Of a DNA stretch of 64,000 bases, positions 1-7,851 are shown piece by piece. Position numbers and translations under genes: made by a program. Source of the DNA: Plantibacter sp. VKM Ac-2880 (lineage in GTDB: Bacteria > Actinomycetota > Actinomycetes > Actinomycetales > Microbacteriaceae); contig NZ_JADKSJ010000001.1 of assembly GCF_015351235.1 (NCBI RefSeq), positions 1,365,530 through 1,429,529 on the forward strand. The letters run 5' to 3'. The notes under the pieces are model-generated. The model was not told the origin of the DNA, ran no database searches, and was given only the letters and a program-made list of their open reading frames with translations. How positions within the stretch are numbered: the stretch's first letter is position 1; every line of letters starts with the position of its first letter.

Positions 1-884
1 AGGACGGCCGCTGCTTCGAGCTCGGCGCTCGGCCCGTCGGTCTGGATGACCACGTGCGCTTCGCCGCTGCTCGGTGTCGGGAGCCGCAGGTACCGGTGGA
101 CGGCGACGAGTGCGACGGGGTCGAGCAGTTCCATGATGGACGGCTGGATGCCCGCCGCGGTGACGGCCGCGGTGGCACCGGCGGCGGTGACGACGTCAGG
201 GAAGTACCCGGCGATCGTCGCGACGGTGCCGGGGGTGATCCGCCTGATACGGACGGTCGCCTCGACGATGACGCCGAGGACGCCCTCGGATCCGACCATG
301 AGGCTCGTGAGGTCGAGCCCGGTGACGCCCTTGATGCTCCGGTGACCGACGCTGATGAGGCGACCGTCGGCCAAGACGACCTTCAGCGCCAGGACGGCGT
401 CCCGGGTCACCCCGTACTTCGCACACAGGAGGCCGCCGGCACCGGTGGCGATGTTGCCGCCCACGGTCGAGATCGCCCGGCTCGCGGGGTCAGGGGCGAA
501 CCAGAGCCCACGAGTGAGCAGGAGGTCGTTGAAGTCGCCGTTGATCACGCCGGGGTCGACCACGGCGAGCAGATCGGGTTCGTTGATCTCGTGGATCCGC
601 GTCATCCCGAGGGTCGACAGCACGATCTCGCCCGCTCCGCCGAGTGCGCCGCCGGCGAGTCCCGTGCCCGCGCCCCGTGTCACGACCGGTGTCCCGGTCG
701 CCGTCGCGATCCGCATCACGGTCTGGACGTCCTCGATGGAACGGGCGGACACCACGGCGATGGGCGCCGCGTCCGACACGTGCCCGGACTTGTCCGTCCG
801 TGCCGCCGCGAGGTCGACATCCGTCGTCGACACCGCGTCACCGAGGGCGTCGCGAAGGGCGTCGAGGACGTTCGGCGCGGTCAT
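1..884 (-). CDS. FAD-binding oxidase, glycolate oxidase GlcD-like (partial, C-terminus beyond window)
   Basis: The first 294 codons of an FAD-linked oxidase are present; the gene runs off the left edge. The N-terminal FAD_binding_4 fold is recognisable from the dinucleotide-binding segment PVVTRGAGTGLAGGALG at about residues 63-79 and from the later GSEGVLGVI segment. Members of this family (GlcD, D-lactate dehydrogenase, other D-2-hydroxyacid dehydrogenases) oxidise 2-hydroxyacids, with electrons leaving through FAD. The ATG overlaps the nagA stop as ATGA, so translation is probably coupled to nagA. The substrate cannot be assigned because the C-terminal substrate domain is outside the window. 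Confidence 0.85.
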   Translation of the reverse strand, partial: MTAPNVLDALRDALGDAVSTTDVDLAAARTDKSGHVSDAAPIAVVSARSIEDVQTVMRIATATGTPVVTRGAGTGLAGGALGGAGEIVLSTLGMTRIHEINEPDLLAVVDPGVINGDFNDLLLTRGLWFAPDPASRAISTVGGNIATGAGGLLCAKYGVTRDAVLALKVVLADGRLISVGHRSIKGVTGLDLTSLMVGSEGVLGVIVEATVRIRRITPGTVATIAGYFPDVVTAAGATAAVTAAGIQPSIMELLDPVALVAVHRYLRLPTPSSGEAHVVIQTDGPSAELEAAAV

Positions 885-2035
885 CGCTGCAGGGCGGTTC
901 CGTCGGCCCAGACCGCCTGGACCGACCAGCGGTGGTCGAGGAGGACCGCGTCCGCGGCGTATCCCACGGCCAGGCGTCCGAAGCGCTCGCCGAGGCCGAG
1001 GACGCGGGCGGGGGTGCTGGTGAGGGCTCCGACGGCCACCGGTGCGGGGATCCCGCTGCCGATCGCCAGGCGGAGCGCGCGGTCGAGGGTGAGGGTGGAG
1101 CCGGCGATCGAGTCGCCCTCGACGAGCCTCGCGAGGCCGTCCGTCACCTGGACCTCGAGTGCGCCGAGGAGGTAGCGGCCGTCTGAGGACCCGGCCGCCG
1201 CCATCGCATCGGTGATGAGGGCGACGCGCCCAGGAGCCTGCTCGAACGCGAGCTTCGCCACGTCCGGGTGCACGTGTTCACCGTCGAGGATGAGTTCGAC
1301 CGTCACCCGCTCGTCGGCGAAGGAGGCGATGATCGGCCCAGGCGCGCGGTGGTGGATCCCGTTCATCGCGTTGAACACGTGGGTGACGAGACGTGCACCG
1401 AGGTCGAACGCCGTCTTCGTCAGCGCCTCGTCGGCGTCGGTGTGGCCGACCGCGACGACGACCCCAGCCTCGACGAGGACCTGGATCGCCTCGAGCGCGT
1501 TCGGCAGTTCCGGCGCGATCGTGATCTGGCGCAGGGTGCCGCGGCTCGCATCGATGAGCCGTTCGACGATCGCGGGGCTGGGGTCGATGAGCGCGGTGGG
1601 GTCGTGCGCGCCCTTCTTGGCCGGCGACAGGAACGGCCCCTCGAGGTGGGAGCCGAGCACGAGGGGGTCCTCGGCGACGAGGTCCGCGATCCCGTCGAGA
1701 CTCGCGACGAGCGCGTCGACCGGGTTGGACACCAGGCTGATGAGCGACCGGGTCGTGCCGTGCGCGCGGTGGACGGCGAGGGCACGCTCGATGGCGTCGC
1801 GACCATCGTCGAACGACGCCCCGCCACCACCGTGCACGTGGAGGTCGATGAACCCGGGCGTCAGGTGGTGTCCGTCGGCATCGTGCACGAGGGCATCGGC
1901 GTCGAGGGACAGCGACCGCCAGTCGTCGCCGGATCCGGTCGCGCGGATGACCCCGTCGACCGCGTGCAGCCAGAAGGCGTCGATCTGGCCGTCGACGTCG
2001 ATCTTGGTGGCCGAGTGGATCAGGAGGTCGGTCAT
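881..2035 (-). CDS. nagA: N-acetylglucosamine-6-phosphate deacetylase
   Basis: This 384-residue amidohydrolase deacetylates GlcNAc-6-phosphate to glucosamine-6-phosphate, the first committed step in recycling cell-wall or chitin amino sugars. Visible family residues are the HVH metal motif (H66, H68), E132 in HLEGPF, H198, H219 in THVFNAMN, and the catalytic D276 in ITDAMAAAG. Length is typical. The ATG at 2035 was chosen because it overlaps the stop of the upstream YrdB-like gene as ATGA; an extension to 2221 would run antisense through that gene. A GH20 hexosaminidase further along (7852-9369) could supply GlcNAc upstream of this step, although the two are not in one operon. Confidence 0.93.
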   Translation of the reverse strand: MTDLLIHSATKIDVDGQIDAFWLHAVDGVIRATGSGDDWRSLSLDADALVHDADGHHLTPGFIDLHVHGGGGASFDDGRDAIERALAVHRAHGTTRSLISLVSNPVDALVASLDGIADLVAEDPLVLGSHLEGPFLSPAKKGAHDPTALIDPSPAIVERLIDASRGTLRQITIAPELPNALEAIQVLVEAGVVVAVGHTDADEALTKTAFDLGARLVTHVFNAMNGIHHRAPGPIIASFADERVTVELILDGEHVHPDVAKLAFEQAPGRVALITDAMAAAGSSDGRYLLGALEVQVTDGLARLVEGDSIAGSTLTLDRALRLAIGSGIPAPVAVGALTSTPARVLGLGERFGRLAVGYAADAVLLDHRWSVQAVWADGTALQR

Positions 2036-2391
2036 GCGAGCTGCTTCCGTCCGCGGATGACGCCGCTGGCGACCGCGATCACGGCGAAGACCGCCGCGAT
2101 GATCGGCTGCCCGAGGTGCAGCCACGCGAGGGCCGCCGCGGCGAAGATGAGGAGCTCGACGACGGCCTGGCCGTAGAGGTCGATCCGGATGACCGCGCGG
2201 GGCGACAGGAACAGCGCCCACAGGACGATCGCGACGACCGGTGCGGCGATGCCGACGACGACGTTGAGCGGGAACGGCCAGACCGCGACGCCCCAGAACC
2301 CGAGCGAGAAGAAGGCGAAGAGGTCGAGGAAGAACCGCAGGATCTCGGTGGGGCCGATCTTCACATCGGCGGGAGTTCGTTCAGACACCAC
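2032..2391 (-). CDS. YrdB-like DUF2568 membrane protein
   Basis: A 119-residue protein with about four hydrophobic segments, starting near residues 17-37, 42-62, 75-92 and 95-112, and a short basic C-terminus (RGRKQ). Size and pattern match the DUF2568/YrdB family of small integral membrane proteins, whose function is not established. It overlaps nagA by four bases (ATGA), so the two are probably translated together. I infer no specific link to amino-sugar metabolism beyond this coupling. Confidence 0.75.
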   Translation of the reverse strand: MVSERTPADVKIGPTEILRFFLDLFAFFSLGFWGVAVWPFPLNVVVGIAAPVVAIVLWALFLSPRAVIRIDLYGQAVVELLIFAAAALAWLHLGQPIIAAVFAVIAVASGVIRGRKQLA

Positions 2392-2428
2392 ACGATTCTA
2401 CGGCGCATGGTGCGGGCCCCGGCCCGCC

Positions 2429-3325
2429 TCAGCGGAAGATGATGGTCCGAGCGCCGTCGAGCAGGACGCGGTCCTCGGCGAACCACTTCACCGCCTGCGT
2501 CAGGGTGCGGCTCTCCTCGTCCTGCCCGATCGCGACGAGCTCCGACGGCGAGCGCGAGTGGTCCACGCGGACGACGTTCTGCTCGATGATCGGACCCTCG
2601 TCGAGGTCGCTCGTGACGAAGTGTGCCGTCGCCCCGATGAGCTTGACCCCGCGCGCATGCGCCTGCTTGTACGGGTTCGCACCCTTGAACCCGGGGAGGA
2701 ATGAGTGGTGGATGTTGATGGCCCGGCCGGCGAGACGCTCGCAGAGCTCGGGGGAGAGGATCTGCATGTACCTGGCGAGGACGACGAGCTCGATGTCGTG
2801 CTCCTCGACCGCGGCGACGACTCTGGCCTCGAACGCGGCCTTGGAGGCGGCGTCGGTGACGGGCAACGACTCGAACGGCACACCGTAGAACGACGCGAGG
2901 TCGCGGAGCGAGCCGTGGTTGCTGAGCACGAGCGGGATCTCGACGGCGAGCTGGCCGGCGCGCTGGCGGAAGAGCAGGTCGTTGACGCAGTGCGCGGCCG
3001 TGGACGCCAGGACGAGGGTCCGCAGCGGTCGGCCGACCACGTCGAGTCGCCAGTCGAGCGCGTATCGCTCGACGACCGGCGAGATGGCCGCTTCGAACCG
3101 TTCCCTGGTGACGGCGGCCTCGACCTGCAGGCGCATGAAGAACCGACCGGTGTCGTCGCTCGAGAACTGCTGGCTCTCGGTGATGTTCCCGTCGGCCTCG
3201 ACGATCGCGCCACTGATGGCGTGCACGATGCCCGGGCGGTCCTCACAGATGATGGAGAGGACCCAGTGGACGGAGCGCTCGTGCGGAGCTGCAGGCGCGG
3301 CGGTGGGGTCGGTCGAGTTCGTCAC
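2429..3325 (-). CDS. purU: formyltetrahydrofolate deformylase
   Basis: This 298-residue protein has an N-terminal ACT domain (about residues 18-95, beginning WVLSIICEDRPGIVHAI) and a C-terminal formyltransferase fold (about 100-290). The catalytic Asn-His-Asp set is visible as N204 and H206 in NIHHSFLPGFKG and D242 in SDLDEGPI. It hydrolyses 10-formyl-THF to THF and formate, balancing the one-carbon pool. Length is typical. About 6 kb away lies a ZTP riboswitch controlling glyA-folD, which senses the same 10-formyl-THF status, so two arms of folate control occur in one region. The start is the ATG at 3325. Confidence 0.95.
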   Translation of the reverse strand: MTNSTDPTAAPAAPHERSVHWVLSIICEDRPGIVHAISGAIVEADGNITESQQFSSDDTGRFFMRLQVEAAVTRERFEAAISPVVERYALDWRLDVVGRPLRTLVLASTAAHCVNDLLFRQRAGQLAVEIPLVLSNHGSLRDLASFYGVPFESLPVTDAASKAAFEARVVAAVEEHDIELVVLARYMQILSPELCERLAGRAINIHHSFLPGFKGANPYKQAHARGVKLIGATAHFVTSDLDEGPIIEQNVVRVDHSRSPSELVAIGQDEESRTLTQAVKWFAEDRVLLDGARTIIFR

Positions 3326-3352
3326 CGACCCAGGGTACCGGCCGGGGGAGGC

Positions 3353-3745
3353 TCAGGCCGCCGGGACGGACCGCTCGTCGACGAGGTCGGCGTGCGAGGA
3401 CTGCCGCAGGTAGGACCGGACGGTCTCGCGGCTGCGCTGCAGGCAGTCGATGCGATCGTCGATCGTCGCGATCTGTGTCCGGAGGGATTCGGCGGTCGCC
3501 CGCGAGCAGTCGGGCACGGCGCGCGTGGCACGGGTGTCGTCGAGATCGAGGACCACGCGGACGAGCCGGGTCGTGAGCCCAGCGTCGACCAGGTTGTCGA
3601 CCGTGATCACGTGGTCGACTGCGGCCGGCTCGTACTCGTCGATCGCGTGCGGGGCCCGCACCGGGGCCAGGAGGCCCTCTTGCTCGTAGGAGTGGAGCCT
3701 GGATGCCGGGACGCCCGTCCGTTCAGCGAGTTCTGCGATGCGCAT
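3353..3745 (-). CDS. MerR-family transcriptional regulator
   Basis: A 130-residue regulator with the MerR winged helix at residues 1-70 (MRIAELAERTGVPASRLHSY, then GLL and a Y/E-rich wing) and a C-terminal coiled coil (about 85-118, RTQIATIDDRIDCLQRSRETV). No cysteine cluster typical of metal sensors is seen; a lone Cys lies near the coiled coil. It is transcribed away from the MFS exporter at 3930, with a 184-bp shared region, so it is the likely local regulator of that exporter. The ATG at 3745 starts directly with the HTH; longer reading frames in this phase have no family support. Confidence 0.85.
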   Translation of the reverse strand: MRIAELAERTGVPASRLHSYEQEGLLAPVRAPHAIDEYEPAAVDHVITVDNLVDAGLTTRLVRVVLDLDDTRATRAVPDCSRATAESLRTQIATIDDRIDCLQRSRETVRSYLRQSSHADLVDERSVPAA

Positions 3746-3929
3746 GTGCGGCCTCTCTGTCACCTTCACCTCACGTGCAACGTCGGACCGAGGCCGCCGC
3801 ATTCCCGGCCTCGGGTAGACTCGTCCGCGGTCGCCGGATGTCGGTCGGCCCTGGGCGCGCACATCAGCGCGTAGACGAACTCGTCCGCCGTGTCGGCCGA
3901 CGGGTGAACGCCATCGTTGGAGCGATCCG
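3746..3929. promoter_or_regulatory. divergent regulatory region between MerR gene and MFS exporter
   Basis: This 184-bp region must carry promoters for both genes. A possible -10 element TAGACT lies at 3816-3821 for the rightward gene. I did not find a convincing MerR-type 19-bp-spaced promoter with an internal dyad, so the operator is unplaced. Confidence 0.3.
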
Positions 3930-5156
3930 ATGACCTCCTCTCCTCCCTCCTCGGCGCGCCCCGCCGAACCGATCAAGCCGACCTCGCCTCCGTTCCCGTG
4001 GGTGGGATTGATCGCGCTCGCGGCCGGGACCTTCCTCTCGGTCACCGGCGAGATGATCCCGACCGGGCTCCTCCCCGAGATGAGCGCGTCGCTCGGCGTC
4101 ACGGAGTCCCAGATCGGACTCCTCGTCAGCGTGTTCGCATTCACGGTCGTGCTGTCGAGTGCCGCCCTCATCCATCTGACCAAGCGCGTCCCCCGACACG
4201 CGCTGCTCGTCGCCGTCATCGCCGTGCTCGGTGTCAGCACCGGCCTCGGAGCCCTGGCACCGAACTACGAGCTCCTCGTGGCGACGCGTGTCCTCGGCGG
4301 ACTGGCACACGGGGTCTTCTGGGCGGTCGTCGGCGCCTACGCCGGCCACCTCGTGCCCAAGGAGCAGCTCGCCAGGGCCGTGTCCGTGACGATCGCCGGC
4401 GGCACGCTCGCCTTCGTCCTCGGCGTTCCGCTCAGCACCGCGCTCGGACACGCCCTCGGCTGGCGGCTCGCGTTCGGCGTCCTGGCCGTGGCGATGCTCC
4501 TCGGTGCCCTCGTGGTCTGGTGGAAACTGCCGCCCGTCGGCCGGGAGGAGTCGCATGCCGCGTCCGCCGGCGCCACCGGTCGCGATCCGAGCGTCGTCCC
4601 CGTCGCGATCGTGTGCATCGCCGTCGGCGTGATCATGGCCGGCCACTACGCGTTCTACACCTATGTCGCCCCCTTCCTCATCGGCGAGGTGGGTGTCCCG
4701 GCCGGTCAGCTGAGCGTGCTCCTCCTCGTGTACGGCGTCGCGGGCGCGATCGGCCTGATCCTCACCGGCAGCGTCTTCGCGAAGCGGGCGACGACGGGAC
4801 TCTTCGTCGCGCTGACCGTGTCGGCCGTCATGGTGAGCGCCCTCACCCTGTCGACGGACTGGCTGCCCGGCGCGCTCGTCGCGTTCTTCCTGTGGGGTAC
4901 GGCGTTCGGGATGCTGCCCCCACTGATGCAGACCCGCCTGCTGCACGCCGCGAGCCCCAAGATCCGGGACACGGCGAACGCGTTCTACACCACCGCCTTC
5001 AACACCGGCATCGGTGGGGGATCAGCGCTCGGGGCACTGCTCCTCGCCGAGGTCGGGCTCGGGGTGCTGCCCTGGGTCTACGTCGTGCTGGCAGGGGTCG
5101 CGACCTCGCTCCTGGCCGCGGACGTACTCCGCACCCGCAAGCACGTCACCGCCTGA
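3930..5156 (+). CDS. MFS transporter, DHA1/AraJ-Cmx-like drug or sugar exporter
   Basis: A 408-residue protein with twelve predicted membrane segments, matching the DHA1 branch of the major facilitator superfamily. The start of TM1 carries TGEMIPTGLLPEMSASLGV, a pattern shared by AraJ, Cmx/CmlA and PbuE-like exporters, and the TM2-3 loop has a short basic segment (LTKRVPRHA). The likely role is proton-driven export of a small compound from the cytoplasm; the substrate cannot be read from sequence. The neighbouring divergent MerR gene suggests drug- or ligand-induced expression. It converges on the sigma-factor gene with only 16 bp between stops. Confidence 0.85.
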   Translation: MTSSPPSSARPAEPIKPTSPPFPWVGLIALAAGTFLSVTGEMIPTGLLPEMSASLGVTESQIGLLVSVFAFTVVLSSAALIHLTKRVPRHALLVAVIAVLGVSTGLGALAPNYELLVATRVLGGLAHGVFWAVVGAYAGHLVPKEQLARAVSVTIAGGTLAFVLGVPLSTALGHALGWRLAFGVLAVAMLLGALVVWWKLPPVGREESHAASAGATGRDPSVVPVAIVCIAVGVIMAGHYAFYTYVAPFLIGEVGVPAGQLSVLLLVYGVAGAIGLILTGSVFAKRATTGLFVALTVSAVMVSALTLSTDWLPGALVAFFLWGTAFGMLPPLMQTRLLHAASPKIRDTANAFYTTAFNTGIGGGSALGALLLAEVGLGVLPWVYVVLAGVATSLLAADVLRTRKHVTA

Positions 5157-5172
5157 TCGCCCGCCGGAGGCT

Positions 5173-7449
5173 TCAGGGCGTGGTCGACGCGTCCGTCGCC
5201 GGTGCCGCCGGGAGGTCTTCCGACGGTGCTTCGACGGCGACGTCCGATTCGACCGGAGCGGCCTCCGGGTTCGCCGATCCCCCGGGAGACTCCTGGACCG
5301 CGTCGTCCGCAGGCTCCGCGGTCGCGGGGTCCGCCGCGGTCGGGTCCGCCGCGGTCTGCGCGGCGGGGTCCGAGTCGGGCGCTGCGGGGAGGTTCGGATC
5401 CGTCGCTGCCGGGATCACGGCCGGCAGCGGTGCGGGATCGGCGGCGGATGCGGCCACGGCCGCGAGCTGGGCGGCGTCCAGTGGGGTGGCGTCGAGGGCG
5501 AGGGCGAGGTCGGCCGTCAGGAGTCCGGCGAGCGAGAGGTAGTCGACCGAGGTCGACGGCCCCCGGCGGGACGCATCGGCCGGGTCAACGCCCCAGACGC
5601 TCAGCTCGTGGAGCCCGATCGCGACCGCGTCTCCGGAGAGCACTGCCCGACCCGCGGCGTCGAGCGTGACGCGTTGCTCGTCGCCGCCGTCCACGGTGTA
5701 GCCGATGGTGCCGTTCGGAGCGCCGACGACGACGAGTGACGCCCCCAGTTCGAGGACGCGCAGCAGGCGCAGGTCGAGGAGACCGGTGACGTCGGGACCG
5801 GCCACGGTCACCGTGACCGGCTCGGCCCCGAGACTCACGACGCCACCGAGGGTCTGTCGGACGGTCAGGACGAAGGTCCCCGTGCGGCCGAGGTCGACCG
5901 GCGCGGTCGACCAGCCGCTCTCAGTGGCCCGTTGCGTCTCCGAGGCCGCGACGGTCGTCGAGGTGATGACCGCGTCACCCTCCAGGATGTCGATGGTGGC
6001 GCCGGGCGCTCCGGTACCGGTGAACGAGGGCCAGAGGAATCCTCCGCCGGAGTCCGCGGCCATCGTCGGCTGCGCGGGCTCGACGGGGTCCACCGGATCG
6101 ACGGGGTCGACGGGGTCGGCGGGATCGGTCGGATCGGCGGGCGTCGTCGGGTCGTCGGAGCCGGCCGGCGGGGCGGTCGGTGGCGTGGTCGCCGGCGGCG
6201 TCACCGGTGTCGCGACCGGGTCCGGCGTCCCGTCCTGGTCCGGCGTCGGCTGGGGGCTGGGAAGCGGGGACGTCGGCGTGGTCGGGCCGGTGGACGTTGG
6301 CGCGTTCGGGGCTGCCGCAGCGGGCGGATCCACGGTCTCGCCGGCGGCCACCGAGGTGCCGGGCTCGGCGGACGGGAACACGAGCGGGCCGAGGACGAGG
6401 GCCGCGGCCGTGACGGCGGCGACGACCACCACCCCGATCGCTGCGACGAGTCCACCCGAGAGGCCTGCCGTTCCGGCAGCCGCTACCGCCCCGACGCCTC
6501 CCGCTGCACCCACGGTGGTGACCCCGGCCCCGCCGGATCCGCCCGCTGCGGCGCCGGTCGCGGTATGGCCACTGAGGTGTGCGGTCAGGACCGCTCCACC
6601 GGTGACGCCGGCCGGCATCGCGACGACCGCCGTGGACGCCGGTCCGTCCGTCTGCAACCAGGCCAGATAGCCGGTCGCTCCGGCAGCGCCGGCGACCAGT
6701 GGGAGGAGGACGAGTGCCATCCGGGACCCGACCTCCTTCGCCTCCGCGGCCACGATCGTGCACCGCTGGCACGCGTCGAGGTGCGCTTCGACCTTCGCCG
6801 TGTCGCGGGAGGCCAGGTTGCCGCGCGCATAGGCACCGAGTCGGCTGATGGTGAAGGCGTGCTCGGAGTCGTCGTCGACGGCCTGCAGGTGCGCTTGGAT
6901 CCAGGCTTCGCGCAGCCCCTCACGTGCCCGGTAGGCCAGCGCGGACACCGAGTTGGGCTTCATGCCCAGCAACGGAGCCACCTCGGCGGGCGTCATCCCC
7001 TCGATCTCCGTGTACCAGAGGACCTCCTGCCAGCGCGTGGGCAGGCTGCGGAACGCCCGGGCACTCAGACTGCGGTCGAGGGCCTCCATCGACGACGCCT
7101 CATTCGTGTCGGGGTCTTCGAACGAGTCGAGCGTGTCGAGCGAGGTCTCCCGGCGCGAGCGACCCCATGCCGCCGCGGTGTTCCGGATGGTGGTGAACAG
7201 GTACGGGCGGAAGGCACCCGTCGGACCCTTCCCGCGACGGACCGCCTGATAGATGCGCGCGAACGACTCCGAGACGAGGTCGTCGGGGTCGAGGCTCGAG
7301 GTGATCGACCGGGCGACCGTCCGTCCGGCGTTCGCGTGCCTGCGCCACAGCTCACCGTAGGCGTCCTGCGAGCCCGCACGGGTGCCGTCGATCAGCTCCG
7401 CGTCCGAGCGTTCGGCCAGCGGCGCCGCCTGGGACACGTCCACGCTCAT
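5173..7449 (-). CDS. ECF sigma factor with fused zinc-finger, membrane and proline-rich extracytoplasmic extension
   Basis: A 758-residue fusion. Residues 18-100 form sigma region 2 (LDPDDLVSESFARIYQAV, then FRPYLFTTIRNTA). Residues 132-185 form region 4 (RWQEVLWYTEIEGMTPAEVA). Next comes an anti-sigma-like HxxxCxxC zinc motif (H223, C227, C230), a hydrophobic stretch at about 243-264, a Gly/Ala-rich stretch, a stronger membrane segment at about 331-357, a Pro/Thr linker with repeated VDP units, an Ig-like region, and a Pro/Ala/Asp-rich tail. Some actinobacterial ECF groups carry such C-terminal extensions; I infer that the sigma domain is held at the membrane and released by processing. With two membrane spans the tail could end up inside, so topology is unsettled. 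The ATG at 7449 leads directly into the sigma domain. No separate anti-sigma gene is adjacent. Confidence 0.85.
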   Translation of the reverse strand: MSVDVSQAAPLAERSDAELIDGTRAGSQDAYGELWRRHANAGRTVARSITSSLDPDDLVSESFARIYQAVRRGKGPTGAFRPYLFTTIRNTAAAWGRSRRETSLDTLDSFEDPDTNEASSMEALDRSLSARAFRSLPTRWQEVLWYTEIEGMTPAEVAPLLGMKPNSVSALAYRAREGLREAWIQAHLQAVDDDSEHAFTISRLGAYARGNLASRDTAKVEAHLDACQRCTIVAAEAKEVGSRMALVLLPLVAGAAGATGYLAWLQTDGPASTAVVAMPAGVTGGAVLTAHLSGHTATGAAAGGSGGAGVTTVGAAGGVGAVAAAGTAGLSGGLVAAIGVVVVAAVTAAALVLGPLVFPSAEPGTSVAAGETVDPPAAAAPNAPTSTGPTTPTSPLPSPQPTPDQDGTPDPVATPVTPPATTPPTAPPAGSDDPTTPADPTDPADPVDPVDPVDPVEPAQPTMAADSGGGFLWPSFTGTGAPGATIDILEGDAVITSTTVAASETQRATESGWSTAPVDLGRTGTFVLTVRQTLGGVVSLGAEPVTVTVAGPDVTGLLDLRLLRVLELGASLVVVGAPNGTIGYTVDGGDEQRVTLDAAGRAVLSGDAVAIGLHELSVWGVDPADASRRGPSTSVDYLSLAGLLTADLALALDATPLDAAQLAAVAASAADPAPLPAVIPAATDPNLPAAPDSDPAAQTAADPTAADPATAEPADDAVQESPGGSANPEAAPVESDVAVEAPSEDLPAAPATDASTTP

Positions 7450-7851
7450 GATGCCTCCGTCTGCATGCTGCGCACTGCCGGGCACCATGCCCGCCCGAGA
7501 GAGTCGGGTGGGGCGGGATCATGACGCGGAATCCTCATCTTCGCATGGGGCAGCGGCGGTGCGACCGTCCCGGATGATCCTGATCCACGGATCGGGTCGG
7601 GAACCCGCGTCATGAAGTGGTGCGGAGCCGCTCTCTCAGGGTGAACGGCAGGGTTCCCGACCTCGGGGATTCGGCCGGGTCGTCCTCGGACGACCACGAT
7701 GCGGACCGCGGCCGGTGCGCATCGGGCGGCGGACCCGAACCGCTGCAGATCTCGACGGGAGGGGGCGCCATCGTGCGAACCCGTCGATCGGCCGGGAGTG
7801 GCGCTCGGGGGCGAGCGCCACTCCTGGCTACCTTCCGCTCCTCGGATCCGC
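7450..7851. other. 402-bp gene-free region between the ECF fusion and the GH20 gene
   Basis: No coding frame here looks genuine. The region should carry the promoter of the sigma-factor gene (leftward) and the end of the GH20 transcript. It contains two inverted-repeat pairs: TCATGACGCGG at 7519-7529 with its complement at 7605-7615, and TCGGGAACCC at 7598-7607 with its complement at 7651-7660. A separate terminator-like hairpin lies at 7795-7824. The repeats are described in the findings. Confidence 0.6.
7795..7824 (-). terminator. hairpin downstream of GH20 gene
   Basis: A perfect 13-bp GC-rich stem (GGAGTGGCGCTCG pairing with its complement) closes a GGGG loop, 27 bp past the GH20 stop codon. 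There is no U-tract, as is common in high-GC actinobacteria. Confidence 0.6.

Noticed and set aside
7519..7660. Insertion-sequence ends or miniature transposon
   Set aside because: No transposase frame, no flanking target duplication and imperfect arrangement of arms; a regulatory or RNA structure is more likely.
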